From assembly GCF_019976975.1 (NCBI RefSeq), contig NZ_AP024630.1:1860001-1924000 (forward strand): 64,000 bases of DNA. The letters are read 5' to 3'. Position numbers and translations under genes: made by a program. The stretch comes from Arthrobacter sp. NtRootA1. Its GTDB lineage: Bacteria > Actinomycetota > Actinomycetes > Actinomycetales > Micrococcaceae. The notes under the pieces are model-generated. The model was not told the DNA's origin and did not search any database. It saw only the letters and a list, made by a program, of their open reading frames with translations. Below are positions 17,043 through 25,708 of the stretch, one piece after another (position 1 is the first letter of the stretch; the number at the start of each line of letters is the position of its first letter).

Positions 17043-18020
17043 ATGACTGAATATCGACGCCTTGGCCACTCCGGACTGACCGTATCAGCTGTAGGGCTTG
17101 GTTGTAACAACCTGGGACGCGCCAACACTCCCACCGAGTCGCAGCAAGGCACGGATGCCGTTGTTCATGCTGCGATCGACGCCGGCGTCACCTTCTTCGA
17201 CGTCGCAGATGTCTACGGCCGGGAGCCTGGCCTCAGCGAGGCCATGCTTGGCAAAGCGCTGAAGGGACATCGCGACGACGTCGTCATCGGTACCAAGTTT
17301 GGCATGGATATGCACGGGGCCAATGGCAACGACCTTGGGGCGCGTGGTTCCCGGCGCTACATTCTTAAGGCAGTGGAAGCCTCCCTACGCAGGCTGGGCA
17401 CAGACTGGATCGACCTCTACCAGTTCCACACCCCGGACCCACAGACGCCCATCGAGGAAACCCTTGCAGCGTTGGATGTCCTGGTCAGCAGCGGCAAGGT
17501 CCGCTACATCGGACACTCGAACTTCGCAGGGTGGCAGATCGCAGAGGCCGAGTACGTTGGGCGGCAGTCTGGAGGGGTTCGCTTCATTTCAACCCAGAAC
17601 CACTACAACCTGCTGGACCGCCGCGCGGAGCTCGAGGTTCTTCCGGCGGCAGGCGCCTTCTCGCTTGGCGTGCTTCCTTACTTCCCCCTGGCCAACGGCT
17701 TGCTCACCGGCAAGTACTCCGCCGGTCATGCCCCCGAGGGCTCGCGCCTGAGCCACACACGGACCAATCTGGTGCATGATGCTGACTGGCAGCAGCTGGG
17801 CCGCTTTGGCCAGTTCGCCAAGGAACGGGGCATCACCGAACTCCAGCTGGCGTTCTCGTGGTTGGCAGCCCAACCCGGCGTCAGCAGTGTCATCGCTGGA
17901 GCGACGCGTCCGGAGCAGATTCGTGAGAACGCGGAAGCAGTGTGCTGGATCCCGAGCCAGGCGGAGCGCGAGGAACTGGACGAGATCTTCCCGCGTGCTC
18001 CCAAGGTGGCACTCTTCTAG
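17043..18020 (+). CDS. Aldo/keto reductase
   Basis: NADPH-dependent oxidoreductase of the aldo/keto reductase family, Kv-beta/Tas-like branch, 325 residues in a TIM barrel. The catalytic tetrad can be read as D53, Y58 (FFDVADVYGRE), K85 (VIGTKFG) and H129 (YQFHTPD). SNFAGWQIAEAE and ISTQNHYNLLDR match the cofactor side of the barrel, and IAGATRPEQIRENA the phosphate-binding end. No Shine-Dalgarno is present; a TATAGG at 17028-17033 ends 9 bp before the ATG, so a leaderless mRNA is possible. The physiological substrate is unknown. Confidence 0.9.
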   Translation: MTEYRRLGHSGLTVSAVGLGCNNLGRANTPTESQQGTDAVVHAAIDAGVTFFDVADVYGREPGLSEAMLGKALKGHRDDVVIGTKFGMDMHGANGNDLGARGSRRYILKAVEASLRRLGTDWIDLYQFHTPDPQTPIEETLAALDVLVSSGKVRYIGHSNFAGWQIAEAEYVGRQSGGVRFISTQNHYNLLDRRAELEVLPAAGAFSLGVLPYFPLANGLLTGKYSAGHAPEGSRLSHTRTNLVHDADWQQLGRFGQFAKERGITELQLAFSWLAAQPGVSSVIAGATRPEQIRENAEAVCWIPSQAEREELDEIFPRAPKVALF

Positions 18021-18043
18021 ACCGTAAAAGGCTCATAGAAGGG

Positions 18044-18085
18044 GAAGGGCAGTGGCGCGGGCTTTCGCTCCGGCCACTGCCCTTC
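18044..18085. terminator. Shared terminator between convergent genes
   Basis: GAAGGGCAGTGGC and its exact complement (13 bp) around a 16-nt loop, between the stop codons of the aldo/keto reductase gene and the beta-oxidation operon. Followed by TCTCTT on the plus strand. Confidence 0.8.
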
Positions 18086-18097
18086 TCTCTTGCCGCT

Positions 18098-20242
18098 TTA
18101 GGCTGGTGCGGAGGCGACGCCCGGTTCCAGGAATCGCTTCCCGTTGACGCGTTCAGAGGCGCCGACACGGTCCAGGTAGGGAGTGATGCCACCCAGGAAC
18201 ATGGGCCAGCCGGCGCCCAGAATGACGCAGAGGTCGATGTCCTCTGGCCCGGCAACCACATCTTCTTCAAGCATCAGTCCGATTTCTTCGGCCAGTGCAT
18301 CCTGTGTTCGCCGCAGCACTTCCTCGCGTGTAGAGGGGTTGTTACCGAAGGACATGATGGCGAGGGTCTCAGCAGGGATGACGGGCTCTCCATCGGGCCC
18401 GGGGGCCCAGAGGGACGTGACGCCGTTGTCGATGAGCTTTTGCAGGTTCTGTGAAACGGGGAAACGGTCTCCGAAGGCATTATGGAGGGACTCCTGCACA
18501 TGCTGTGCAACCGGTAGCCCCACCATGGCGCTCAAGGTGAAGGGAGTCATTGGCAGGCCCATGGGCCGCAAAGCAGTGTCTGCCACCTCTGCCGGGGTGC
18601 CTTCGTCGAATGCGGCGATAACCTCGCCCATGAGGCGGAGCAGGATGCGGTTCACGACGAACGCCGGCGCGTCCTTTACGAGGACGGCGGTCTTCTTCAG
18701 GCCCTTGGCGAGTTCAAAAGCCGTAGCAAGTACGGCGTCGTCAGTCTTTGGCGCCCTGACAATTTCCAGGAGAGGCATGACGGCAACAGGGTTGAAGAAA
18801 TGGAAGCCCACCAGCCGCTCCGGGTAGCGGAGGTCCTCGGCCATGGCGGTAACAGACAGCGAGGAAGTGTTGGTGGCGAGGATGCACTCGGGGGAGACGA
18901 TCTCTTCCACTTCCGCGAAGACCTGCTTCTTGATGTTCAGTTCTTCAAACACGGCCTCGATGACGAAGTCGGCATCAGCGAAGACTTCCTTGGATACCGA
19001 ACCGGTGACGAGCGCCTTGGTCCGGTTGGCGGCGTCGGGCTTGATTCGCTTCTTTGCCAGCAATTTGTCGACTTCTGCGTGGACGTACGCAACGCCCTTG
19101 TCCACCCTGGCCTGATCAATGTCGGTCATCACGACAGGCACCTTGAGTTGGCGGGCGAAAAGTAAGGCCAACTGGCTTGCCATGAGCCCCGCGCCTAGCA
19201 CACCCACCTTGGTGACAGGCCTGGCCAGCTTACGGTCCGGGGCGCCTGCTGGCCTCTTGGAGCGCTTCTGGACGAGGTCCAGGAAGGCATACACGGTGGA
19301 GCGGAACTCATCCGTCTGCATCAGGCCAGCAAGGGTTTCACATTCCAGTCCAGCCGACTCGCCCTGGCTCATGGTGCGGTTTGCTTCCATGATGTCCAGC
19401 ACCTTGGCAGGCGCAGGCGAGGCATTGGAGGTCTTCGCCTCCACAAAGGTTCGCCCTGCGAAGACCGCTGCTGCCCAGCGGCGGGCGACGTCCTCGTCCG
19501 AGGGGTCGACGGCGTTCTTCCGCGCTGGTGTTTCTTCGCCGGCGATGACACGGGCAGCCCATGCCAGGGACTGCTCCACGAAGTCTGCCGGCTCGAAGAG
19601 GGCATCGGCAAGACCGAGCTCAAATGCCTGTGGGCCGGTCAGTGTGCGGTTGTTGCTGAGCGGGTTCTCGATCATAACCTTGACGGCGTTTTCGGGTCCG
19701 ATCAGGCGGGGAAGAATGTAAACGCCGCCCCAGCCCGGAACAAGGCCAATGAATGCCTCAGGCAGTGCGAGGGCGCCTGCGCCGGTGGAGACGGTCCGGT
19801 AGGTGGACTGCAGGGCGATCTCCAGGCCGCCGCCAAGGGCAAGGCCGTTGATGAAGGCGAAGCTGGGCACCCCGAGGTTGGCCAGGGTGGAGTAGACCGA
19901 GTGTCCGAGCTGGGCCATCCACAGGCCGTGATCCCGTTCTTTGAGGGTCTTCACGGCAGACAGGTCTGCGCCAGCGACCAGGAAGTATGGTTTGCCGGTC
20001 ACGCCCACTCCGACTATTTCGCCCTTGGCGGCGCGCTCCTTGAGCCCTTCGAGGACTTCGCCCAGTTCCACCAGCGTGTTTGGACCCAAGGTGGTGGGTT
20101 TGGAGTGGTCCAGTCCGTTGTCCAGGGTGATTAACGCAAAGGTGCCTGCACCGCCTGGAAGCTGGATGTCCTGAACGTAGGAATGCGTCACGATCTCGTC
20201 AGGAAAGAGGGAGGCGAGCTTCTGGAATTCTGTGGCGCTCAT
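18098..20242 (-). CDS. fadB: Multifunctional enoyl-CoA hydratase / 3-hydroxyacyl-CoA dehydrogenase
   Basis: Alpha subunit of the beta-oxidation complex: hydrates 2-enoyl-CoA and oxidises 3-hydroxyacyl-CoA. In 714 residues the order is a crotonase domain (about 20-230; oxyanion-hole segment INGLALGGGLEIAL and LPEAFIGLVPGWGG), a linker, an NAD-binding Rossmann domain (from about 345; GVLGAGLMASQLALLFARQL) and C-terminal dehydrogenase domains (ATNTSSLSVTAMA, GFHFFNPVAVMPLLEIV with the catalytic His, KDAPAFVVNRIL). The start overlaps the thiolase stop (ATGA), so the two form one transcript. Confidence 0.93.
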   Translation of the reverse strand: MSATEFQKLASLFPDEIVTHSYVQDIQLPGGAGTFALITLDNGLDHSKPTTLGPNTLVELGEVLEGLKERAAKGEIVGVGVTGKPYFLVAGADLSAVKTLKERDHGLWMAQLGHSVYSTLANLGVPSFAFINGLALGGGLEIALQSTYRTVSTGAGALALPEAFIGLVPGWGGVYILPRLIGPENAVKVMIENPLSNNRTLTGPQAFELGLADALFEPADFVEQSLAWAARVIAGEETPARKNAVDPSDEDVARRWAAAVFAGRTFVEAKTSNASPAPAKVLDIMEANRTMSQGESAGLECETLAGLMQTDEFRSTVYAFLDLVQKRSKRPAGAPDRKLARPVTKVGVLGAGLMASQLALLFARQLKVPVVMTDIDQARVDKGVAYVHAEVDKLLAKKRIKPDAANRTKALVTGSVSKEVFADADFVIEAVFEELNIKKQVFAEVEEIVSPECILATNTSSLSVTAMAEDLRYPERLVGFHFFNPVAVMPLLEIVRAPKTDDAVLATAFELAKGLKKTAVLVKDAPAFVVNRILLRLMGEVIAAFDEGTPAEVADTALRPMGLPMTPFTLSAMVGLPVAQHVQESLHNAFGDRFPVSQNLQKLIDNGVTSLWAPGPDGEPVIPAETLAIMSFGNNPSTREEVLRRTQDALAEEIGLMLEEDVVAGPEDIDLCVILGAGWPMFLGGITPYLDRVGASERVNGKRFLEPGVASAPA

Positions 20243-21507
20243 GCGGCGGCTCCTTCTGTGGTGGTCTGGCCTGAAGCCTGGACGGATGATTCGAAGTCAG
20301 CGTGGTTCGGGTTCTCCCAGATCACTGTGGCACCCATCCCCAGGCCGATGCACATGGTGGTAATCCCATAACGGACAGAGGGGTCTTCCTTGAACTGCCG
20401 GGCCAGTTGGTTCATCAGCCGAACGCCTGAGGAAGCGAGCGGATGTCCTACGGCGATCGCCCCGCCGTAGCGGTTGACCCGGGGGTCGTCATCAGCGATG
20501 CCGAAGTGGTCAAGGAAGCTCAAGACCTGCACGGCGAAGGCCTCGTTAATCTCGAATAGTCCGATGTCTTCGATGGTGAGGCCCGCGTTCTTGAGGGCCT
20601 TTTCCGTGGCTGGCACGGGGCCGATTCCCATGACTTCAGGTTCCACTCCCGCGAAGGCATAGGAAACCAAGCGCATCTTGACCGGCAGGCCCAATTCCGC
20701 AGCGGCTTCTGCCGAAGCGAGTACCGCAGCCGTCGCGCCGTCGTTCAAGCCTGCTGCGTTGCCCGCCGTAACCCGCCCATGGGCCCGGAATGGCGTTCGC
20801 AGTTCGGCGAGATCCTCTACCGTGGTTCCTGGGCGGGGCGGCTCATCCTGGGTGTGAAGTGCCCAACCCTGCCCTGGCTTCTTGGTGGCGACTGGGACAA
20901 GGTCTTCCTGGATCTGCTGGCGGGAATATGCTTCGGCCAGTTTCGCCTGGGACGCGGCCGCGTATGCGTCCGTTCGGTCTTTGGTGATGTCAGGGAAGCG
21001 GTCGTGCAAATTCTCGGCCGTGTTGCCCATGTTCAGTGCTGCTGGATCCACGAGCCGCTCGGACATGAACCGCGGATTGGGATCAGCGCCGGAACCCATA
21101 GGGTGGTTGCCCATGTGCTCCACGCCGCCGGCAATGACGACGTCGTACGCGCCGAAGCCGATGCCGCTCGCCGTCGTCGTCACTGCTGTCATGGCTCCGG
21201 CGCACATGCGGTCGATTGCGAAGCCAGGCACCGTGCGGGGAAGGCCTGCCAGGAGGGCCGCCGTCCTGCCAATGGTGAGGCCTTGATCGCCCGTCTGGGT
21301 GGTCGCGGCGATGGCTACCTCGTCAATGCGGTCAGCAGGCAATGACGGATTGCGGCGCATCAGTTCCCGGATGCATTTCACGACGAGGTCATCAGCGCGC
21401 GTACCCGCATAGATGCCTTTCTCGCCGGCTTTACCGAAGGGTGTCCGCACACCATCCACGAACACGACGTCGCGGACGCTCCTCTGAGCATTGCGTGATG
21501 GACTCAT
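20239..21507 (-). CDS. fadA: Acetyl-CoA acyltransferase (thiolase)
   Basis: Cleaves 3-ketoacyl-CoA to acetyl-CoA and a shortened acyl-CoA, the last step of beta-oxidation. 422 residues with the nucleophile C102 in IDRMCAGAMTAV, the C-terminal GHPLASSGVRLMNQL containing the active-site His, and CIGLGMGATVIWEN with the second Cys. NEAFAVQVLSFL carries the conserved Asn-Glu. GAGGAG precedes the ATG by about 7 nt. It is the first gene of a fadA-fadB operon; a perfect palindrome about 70 bp upstream is the likely operator. Confidence 0.93.
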   Translation of the reverse strand: MSPSRNAQRSVRDVVFVDGVRTPFGKAGEKGIYAGTRADDLVVKCIRELMRRNPSLPADRIDEVAIAATTQTGDQGLTIGRTAALLAGLPRTVPGFAIDRMCAGAMTAVTTTASGIGFGAYDVVIAGGVEHMGNHPMGSGADPNPRFMSERLVDPAALNMGNTAENLHDRFPDITKDRTDAYAAASQAKLAEAYSRQQIQEDLVPVATKKPGQGWALHTQDEPPRPGTTVEDLAELRTPFRAHGRVTAGNAAGLNDGATAAVLASAEAAAELGLPVKMRLVSYAFAGVEPEVMGIGPVPATEKALKNAGLTIEDIGLFEINEAFAVQVLSFLDHFGIADDDPRVNRYGGAIAVGHPLASSGVRLMNQLARQFKEDPSVRYGITTMCIGLGMGATVIWENPNHADFESSVQASGQTTTEGAAA

Positions 21508-21577
21508 GTGTTAACTCCTCGTTGAGACATGGTGCCGGATTCCGTAGGGAGGAACTCCGTTTGGCATTGATGTCAAT

Positions 21578-21593
21578 GTTACTCGTGAGTAAC
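21578..21593. promoter_or_regulatory. Palindromic operator upstream of fadA-fadB
   Basis: GTTACTCGTGAGTAAC is a perfect inverted repeat (7 bp arms, 2-bp centre), typical in size for TetR-family repressors of fatty-acid genes. On the minus strand it lies directly before TTGACA, a good -35. No regulator gene is next to it. Confidence 0.55.
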
Positions 21594-21712
21594 TTAGCTT
21601 GCAAGGTACTGAGGAACCAGCGTGCGATGAATGCCAGGCGTGTCCCGGGACGCAGAAGGCCCGCCGCGTCGAACCGTAGTTCGCGTGACGGACCTGTGAG
21701 CGGGGTAGTGAT

Positions 21713-23056
21713 TCAGTCAGAATCCTTGGATTGCTGCGTTTCCTTCGGCTTGGACTCCTTGCCGGGCAATGGCTTGGGGTTCAGGCATGCCTCAGTCAGG
21801 ATTGGTGCGGCGAAGGAGATTTGCCATTCCCGCGCGCCCAGGGAGCGTAGCTCATCGGCCACCGATTCCAGGGAGACGTCCGACGGCGGCCGCCACGCCA
21901 CGCGCCGGAGGTAGTCCGGGGTGAGCAGGTTCTCGATAGGAAGCTTGAGTTCGTCAGCCTTTGCTTGGAGCGCAGGGCGGGCTGTGGCAAGACGTGCTGC
22001 AGCTGCCGGATCCCTGTCCGCCCATACGCGCGGCGGGGGTGGGGCATTGGTGGCCAAGTGCAGTGGAGGCAAGTCCGTGAGCGTGCGGGCTGTTGTTATG
22101 CAGCGCAGCCATCTCGGGGCTTCGCGCTGGGCTGACCTGCCGTGGAAGCCTTTGGTAGCCAGAAGCTGGGGAACGGTGGTGGGAAGCGCCTTGGCTGCCG
22201 CGACGAGTGCGGAATCCGGGATGAGCCGCCCGGGAGCGACATCACGCTTGCGGGCAAGCTGATCACGCTCCTGCCACAGTTCCCGAACGGCGGCCAGCTG
22301 GCGGCGGTCACGGATCTGGTGCAGCCCGGATGTCTTCCGCCATGGATCCACGCGGGGCGGTGCGATACCAGCAGCAAGGATCCCTGCGAATTCCTGCTCG
22401 GCGAATTCGAGCTTGCCGTCGGCCTCCAGAAGTTCGATAAGTTCCTCGCGCAGTTCAGCCAGGACTTCGACATCGAGGGCGGCGTAGCGCAGCCAGGGTT
22501 CCGGCAACGGCCGGGTGGACCAGTCTGCCGCGGAATGTTCTTTGGCGAGACCGAATCCAAGGAGTTGTTCGATGACGGCAGCGAGCCCTACGCGGGGAAG
22601 TCCGGCGAGACGGGCCGCGAGTTCGGTATCGAAGAGTTTGTCCGGCCACATGCCCAGCTCCGAAAGGCACGGAAGGTCCTGGGTGGCTGCGTGCAGGATC
22701 CATTCGACGCCCCGCAGAGCGTCATTGACGATGTCCAGGTTGTCAAAGGGCTCGGGGTCGATCAACCAGGTGCCTGCGCCTTCGCGCCGAATTTGTACCA
22801 GGAATGCGCGTTGGCCGTAGCGGAATCCGGAAGCGCGTTCAGCATCGACGCCGGCGGGACCGGTTCCGGCCGCAATAGCTGCGGCACATCGCTCCAGGCC
22901 TGCCAAGGTATCGATGACCAGTGGCACGCCTTCGCGCGGGGTATCGAGATCGATGACTTCAGGGATGTGGCTGTCGAAGCCTTCAACTTTGATGTGGGTC
23001 GTGGGATCAGCAACCGGATCGCCGGCTGTGGTTTTATCCAGGTTTTCAGGGGTCAT
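21713..23056 (-). CDS. rnd: Ribonuclease D
   Basis: 3'-to-5' exoribonuclease of the DEDD family, involved in tRNA maturation. 447 residues: exonuclease domain at about 45-225 with D71 and E73 in GVDAERASGFRYG, a third Asp in HAATQDLPCLSELG and the C-terminal Asp in RYAALDVEVLAELREE. Helical HRDC domains follow (about 255-330: LWQERDQLARKRDVAPGRLI, and the rest of the protein). A charged, Lys-rich tail ends the protein. It is next to the DUF3000 gene, as in M. tuberculosis (Rv2681/Rv2680, from memory). Confidence 0.92.
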   Translation of the reverse strand: MTPENLDKTTAGDPVADPTTHIKVEGFDSHIPEVIDLDTPREGVPLVIDTLAGLERCAAAIAAGTGPAGVDAERASGFRYGQRAFLVQIRREGAGTWLIDPEPFDNLDIVNDALRGVEWILHAATQDLPCLSELGMWPDKLFDTELAARLAGLPRVGLAAVIEQLLGFGLAKEHSAADWSTRPLPEPWLRYAALDVEVLAELREELIELLEADGKLEFAEQEFAGILAAGIAPPRVDPWRKTSGLHQIRDRRQLAAVRELWQERDQLARKRDVAPGRLIPDSALVAAAKALPTTVPQLLATKGFHGRSAQREAPRWLRCITTARTLTDLPPLHLATNAPPPPRVWADRDPAAAARLATARPALQAKADELKLPIENLLTPDYLRRVAWRPPSDVSLESVADELRSLGAREWQISFAAPILTEACLNPKPLPGKESKPKETQQSKDSD

Positions 23057-23115
23057 GGTGGCTTAAGCTTACCGAGTCCTGCTGCTGCAGGCCCTTGCGG
23101 ACGAATTCAGGGCAT

Positions 23116-23775
23116 TCAATTGAGCCTCCTGTTGGGTAGTCCAGTGACCCCAGGCGGAAGGGGCGGCAGTCCGGCGAACGTACAAACCATGTCAGACCAG
23201 GCCTCCAGATGCGCTTGGACATTGGCCGTGGCAGGGGTCCAAGAGGCGCGCAATTCGATATCTATCGTGTCGGGGCGATCGGACAGGGTACCGAAGCTCT
23301 CCGAGAGAATCCTCGTTGCGGTCCCTCCGGCAGCCCGGTACTGGGCAGCATGGTTTTCGAGGGCTTCCACCAGCCAGGTCCAGGCCACGGAACCCAGCAT
23401 GGTGTCGTTTCCCATTTCGGCATCCATCTGGGCGCGGATGTAGGTGACAATCCTGAATTCGCCTTCCCAAACGGCTGATCCATCGGGATCGTACAGCAGG
23501 ATGAAACGGCCCGTGGCCAGTTCCTCATCCTCTTCATCCGGAGGGCCGGCGTTCTGCTTTTCGGCGAAGGCTTTGGCTGCAGGGCCATGGACCGGTACTT
23601 GCCGGGTGGCTGCCGTGGGGCTGAAGACTTCCGCTCCAAGGGCTACCGCATATGGTGCGAGACGGGCGGGCGCGGGGATTTCGTCCAACCGCAATTCGCT
23701 GCGGCATTGTGCTTTTCGTAGCGTTCCCAAGGCGAAAAGAAATTCCGAGGGAACCTGGGCGAGGGCGTTCACCAT
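23116..23775 (-). CDS. DUF3000 family protein
   Basis: 219-residue soluble protein conserved in actinobacteria, function unknown. Matches to DUF3000 include ALGTLRKAQCRSELRLDEIP near the start, GRFILLYDPDGSAVWEGEFR in the middle and LEAWSDMVCTFAGLPPLPPG at the end. An acidic stretch (PPDEEDEELATG) separates the two halves. It is 59 bp upstream of rnd on the same strand and probably cotranscribed with it. Confidence 0.88.
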   Translation of the reverse strand: MVNALAQVPSEFLFALGTLRKAQCRSELRLDEIPAPARLAPYAVALGAEVFSPTAATRQVPVHGPAAKAFAEKQNAGPPDEEDEELATGRFILLYDPDGSAVWEGEFRIVTYIRAQMDAEMGNDTMLGSVAWTWLVEALENHAAQYRAAGGTATRILSESFGTLSDRPDTIDIELRASWTPATANVQAHLEAWSDMVCTFAGLPPLPPGVTGLPNRRLN

Positions 23776-23844
23776 CGCAGATTATGCGTCCGGGGCGGCG
23801 AATCCCTGTAGGCTCGCCGCCCCGGACAATTCCTTGTTCACTTG

Positions 23845-24969
23845 TTAGCTGGCCGCCAAATCGCTGGCCATCTCCCGCTTAATGGCGGCGACGAAGGCAT
23901 CAATATCTTCCTCCGTGGTATCGAAGGAACACATCCACCTGACTTCACCTCGGGCAGCGTCCCAATCGTAAAAGGCGAAGGATGAGCGCAGGCGGTCGGC
24001 GACTCCGGCCGGCAGAATCGCAAAGACGCCGTTCGACTGCGTGGCCTGGGTGGGCTCCACGCCGTCGATACCCTCGATGGCCGAGCGCAGGCGTGCTGCC
24101 ATCGCGTTGGCGTGGGCAGCTGACCGCAGCCACAGGCCGTCCTCAAGCAGGGCTATGAACTGCGCGGAGATGAAGCGCATCTTCGAGGCCAGCTGCATGT
24201 TCATTTTCCGAAGGAACTTCAGGCCGTCGGCGGCTTCGGGGTTGAGGGCAACCACGACTTCACCAAAAAGCAGTCCGTTCTTGGTACCGCCGAACGACAG
24301 GACGTCCACACCGGCGTCGCGCGTAAACGTACGTAGGGGGACTCCAAGGTGAGCTGCGGCGTTTGCCAGCCGTGCTCCGTCCATGTGCAACTTCATGCCC
24401 TTGGCATGGGCGTGATCGGCGATGGCGCGCACTTCTTCGGGTGTGTAGCACGTGCCCAACTCTGTGGTCTGGGTGATGGAGACAACCAGGGGCTGGGCGC
24501 GGTGCTCATCTCCCCAGCCCCAGGCTTCGCGGTCGATCAATGCAGGCGTGAGCTTTCCGTCTTCCGTGGGTACCTGCAGGAGCTTGATACCGCCAACCCG
24601 CTCGGGCGCCCCGTTCTCGTCCATATTGATGTGCGCCGTGGAAGCGCAAATGACGGCACCCCAGCGGGGGAGGAGCGATTGCAGGGCCAGGACGTTGGCG
24701 CCTGTGCCATTGAAGACCGGGAAGGTTTCGATGCCGCTGCCGAACTGCTGTTCCAGGACCTCCTGGAGCCGGGCGGTGTAGACGTCCTCGCCGTAGGAGA
24801 CCTGGTGGCCTCCGTTGGCGGTAGCCAGAGCAGACAGGACCTCGGGGTGGACTCCGGAATAATTGTCCGACGCAAAGCCTCGAACCGAGGGGTCGTGGAG
24901 TTGGCCGTGGCCGTTTGTGGCGGTGGCGCTATGGAGCGCCTCTGTTGTGCTCGTCACTGGTTCATTCAC
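23845..24969 (-). CDS. ltaE: Low-specificity L-threonine aldolase family enzyme
   Basis: PLP enzyme that splits threonine/allo-threonine to glycine and acetaldehyde, fold type I. 374 residues from a GTG at 24969, 10 nt after the SDR stop; the open frame extends 50 codons further into the SDR gene in a different frame and that part is not family-like. Seen: VRGFASDNYSGVHPEVL, the FNGTGANVLAL cofactor loop, LHMDGARLANAA with the Asp that pairs with the pyridine, and VDVLSFGGTKNGLLFG with the PLP Lys. Cotranscribed with the SDR and DUF6421 genes; a functional link is not obvious. Confidence 0.88.
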   Translation of the reverse strand: MNEPVTSTTEALHSATATNGHGQLHDPSVRGFASDNYSGVHPEVLSALATANGGHQVSYGEDVYTARLQEVLEQQFGSGIETFPVFNGTGANVLALQSLLPRWGAVICASTAHINMDENGAPERVGGIKLLQVPTEDGKLTPALIDREAWGWGDEHRAQPLVVSITQTTELGTCYTPEEVRAIADHAHAKGMKLHMDGARLANAAAHLGVPLRTFTRDAGVDVLSFGGTKNGLLFGEVVVALNPEAADGLKFLRKMNMQLASKMRFISAQFIALLEDGLWLRSAAHANAMAARLRSAIEGIDGVEPTQATQSNGVFAILPAGVADRLRSSFAFYDWDAARGEVRWMCSFDTTEEDIDAFVAAIKREMASDLAAS

Positions 24970-24979
24970 GCTTTCAAGT

Positions 24980-25708
24980 CTATTTGGCCAACAGGATGCG
25001 CTGGCCGTTGAGGGTGGCCGCCGGTTCGTTAAAGAGTTCGACCACGGCAGCGGCCAGTTCTTCGACGTCCGTGTAGCCGGGGAACCGCCGCTCCGGGTGC
25101 TCGCGCCGCATGGCGGCATCGACGAGGGACTTGACCACGAAAATCGCGGCGGCGCTGTGTTGGGGTGCCGGGGCTTGCTTGTTTCCTGACTGGTCTTGCC
25201 GGAAACCGTCGGCTACCGCGAGGGTCCAGGCCTCCGCGGCGGCCTTGGCAGCTGCGTAACTGGCTGTGGCGGCGGTGGGTGCGGACGCGACAGTGGATGA
25301 AACCATGGCAAAGCGGCCGCGGGGTGATTCTTCCAACTGGCGATAGAAAACGCGCGAGACGTTGCGCAGGGTGGTAATCGCGCCCTCTTGAAGGGACTCC
25401 CAGTCGTCGTCGGACTGGTCCTCGATGCCGGTCGCGCTGCGCCAGCCGCCCACAAGATGGATGACGCCGTCTACCCGGTCGACGCCGAGTTGACGAATCG
25501 TCTCTGCAAGTTCGCCGACGGCGTCAAGGCTTGCGAGGTCGCAAACCAGCGGAGTCACCCCATCTCCGGCCTCCAAGGCTGCGGTCTTGATGCGGACGTC
25601 GTCCGAACCGATAGTGAAAACCCTGTGACCGGCGGCCGCCAAAGCGCGCGCCGCGGCGACGCCGGACGCGCTGCTGCCGCCGGTCACGAGGACTGTCAGT
25701 GGGCTCAT
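24980..25708 (-). CDS. Short-chain dehydrogenase/reductase family protein
   Basis: 242-residue Rossmann protein of the SDR family. The N-terminal nucleotide loop is VTGGSSASGVAAARAL, CDLASLDAV matches the adenine-binding position, and SSTVASAPTAATASYAAAKA carries the catalytic Ser and the YxxxK pair. The loop GGSSASG departs slightly from TGxxxGIG, so cofactor binding may be loose. It overlaps the DUF6421 stop by one base (TGATG) and precedes the aldolase gene. Substrate unknown; the operon partner DUF6421 is the best lead. Confidence 0.85.
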   Translation of the reverse strand: MSPLTVLVTGGSSASGVAAARALAAAGHRVFTIGSDDVRIKTAALEAGDGVTPLVCDLASLDAVGELAETIRQLGVDRVDGVIHLVGGWRSATGIEDQSDDDWESLQEGAITTLRNVSRVFYRQLEESPRGRFAMVSSTVASAPTAATASYAAAKAAAEAWTLAVADGFRQDQSGNKQAPAPQHSAAAIFVVKSLVDAAMRREHPERRFPGYTDVEELAAAVVELFNEPAATLNGQRILLAK

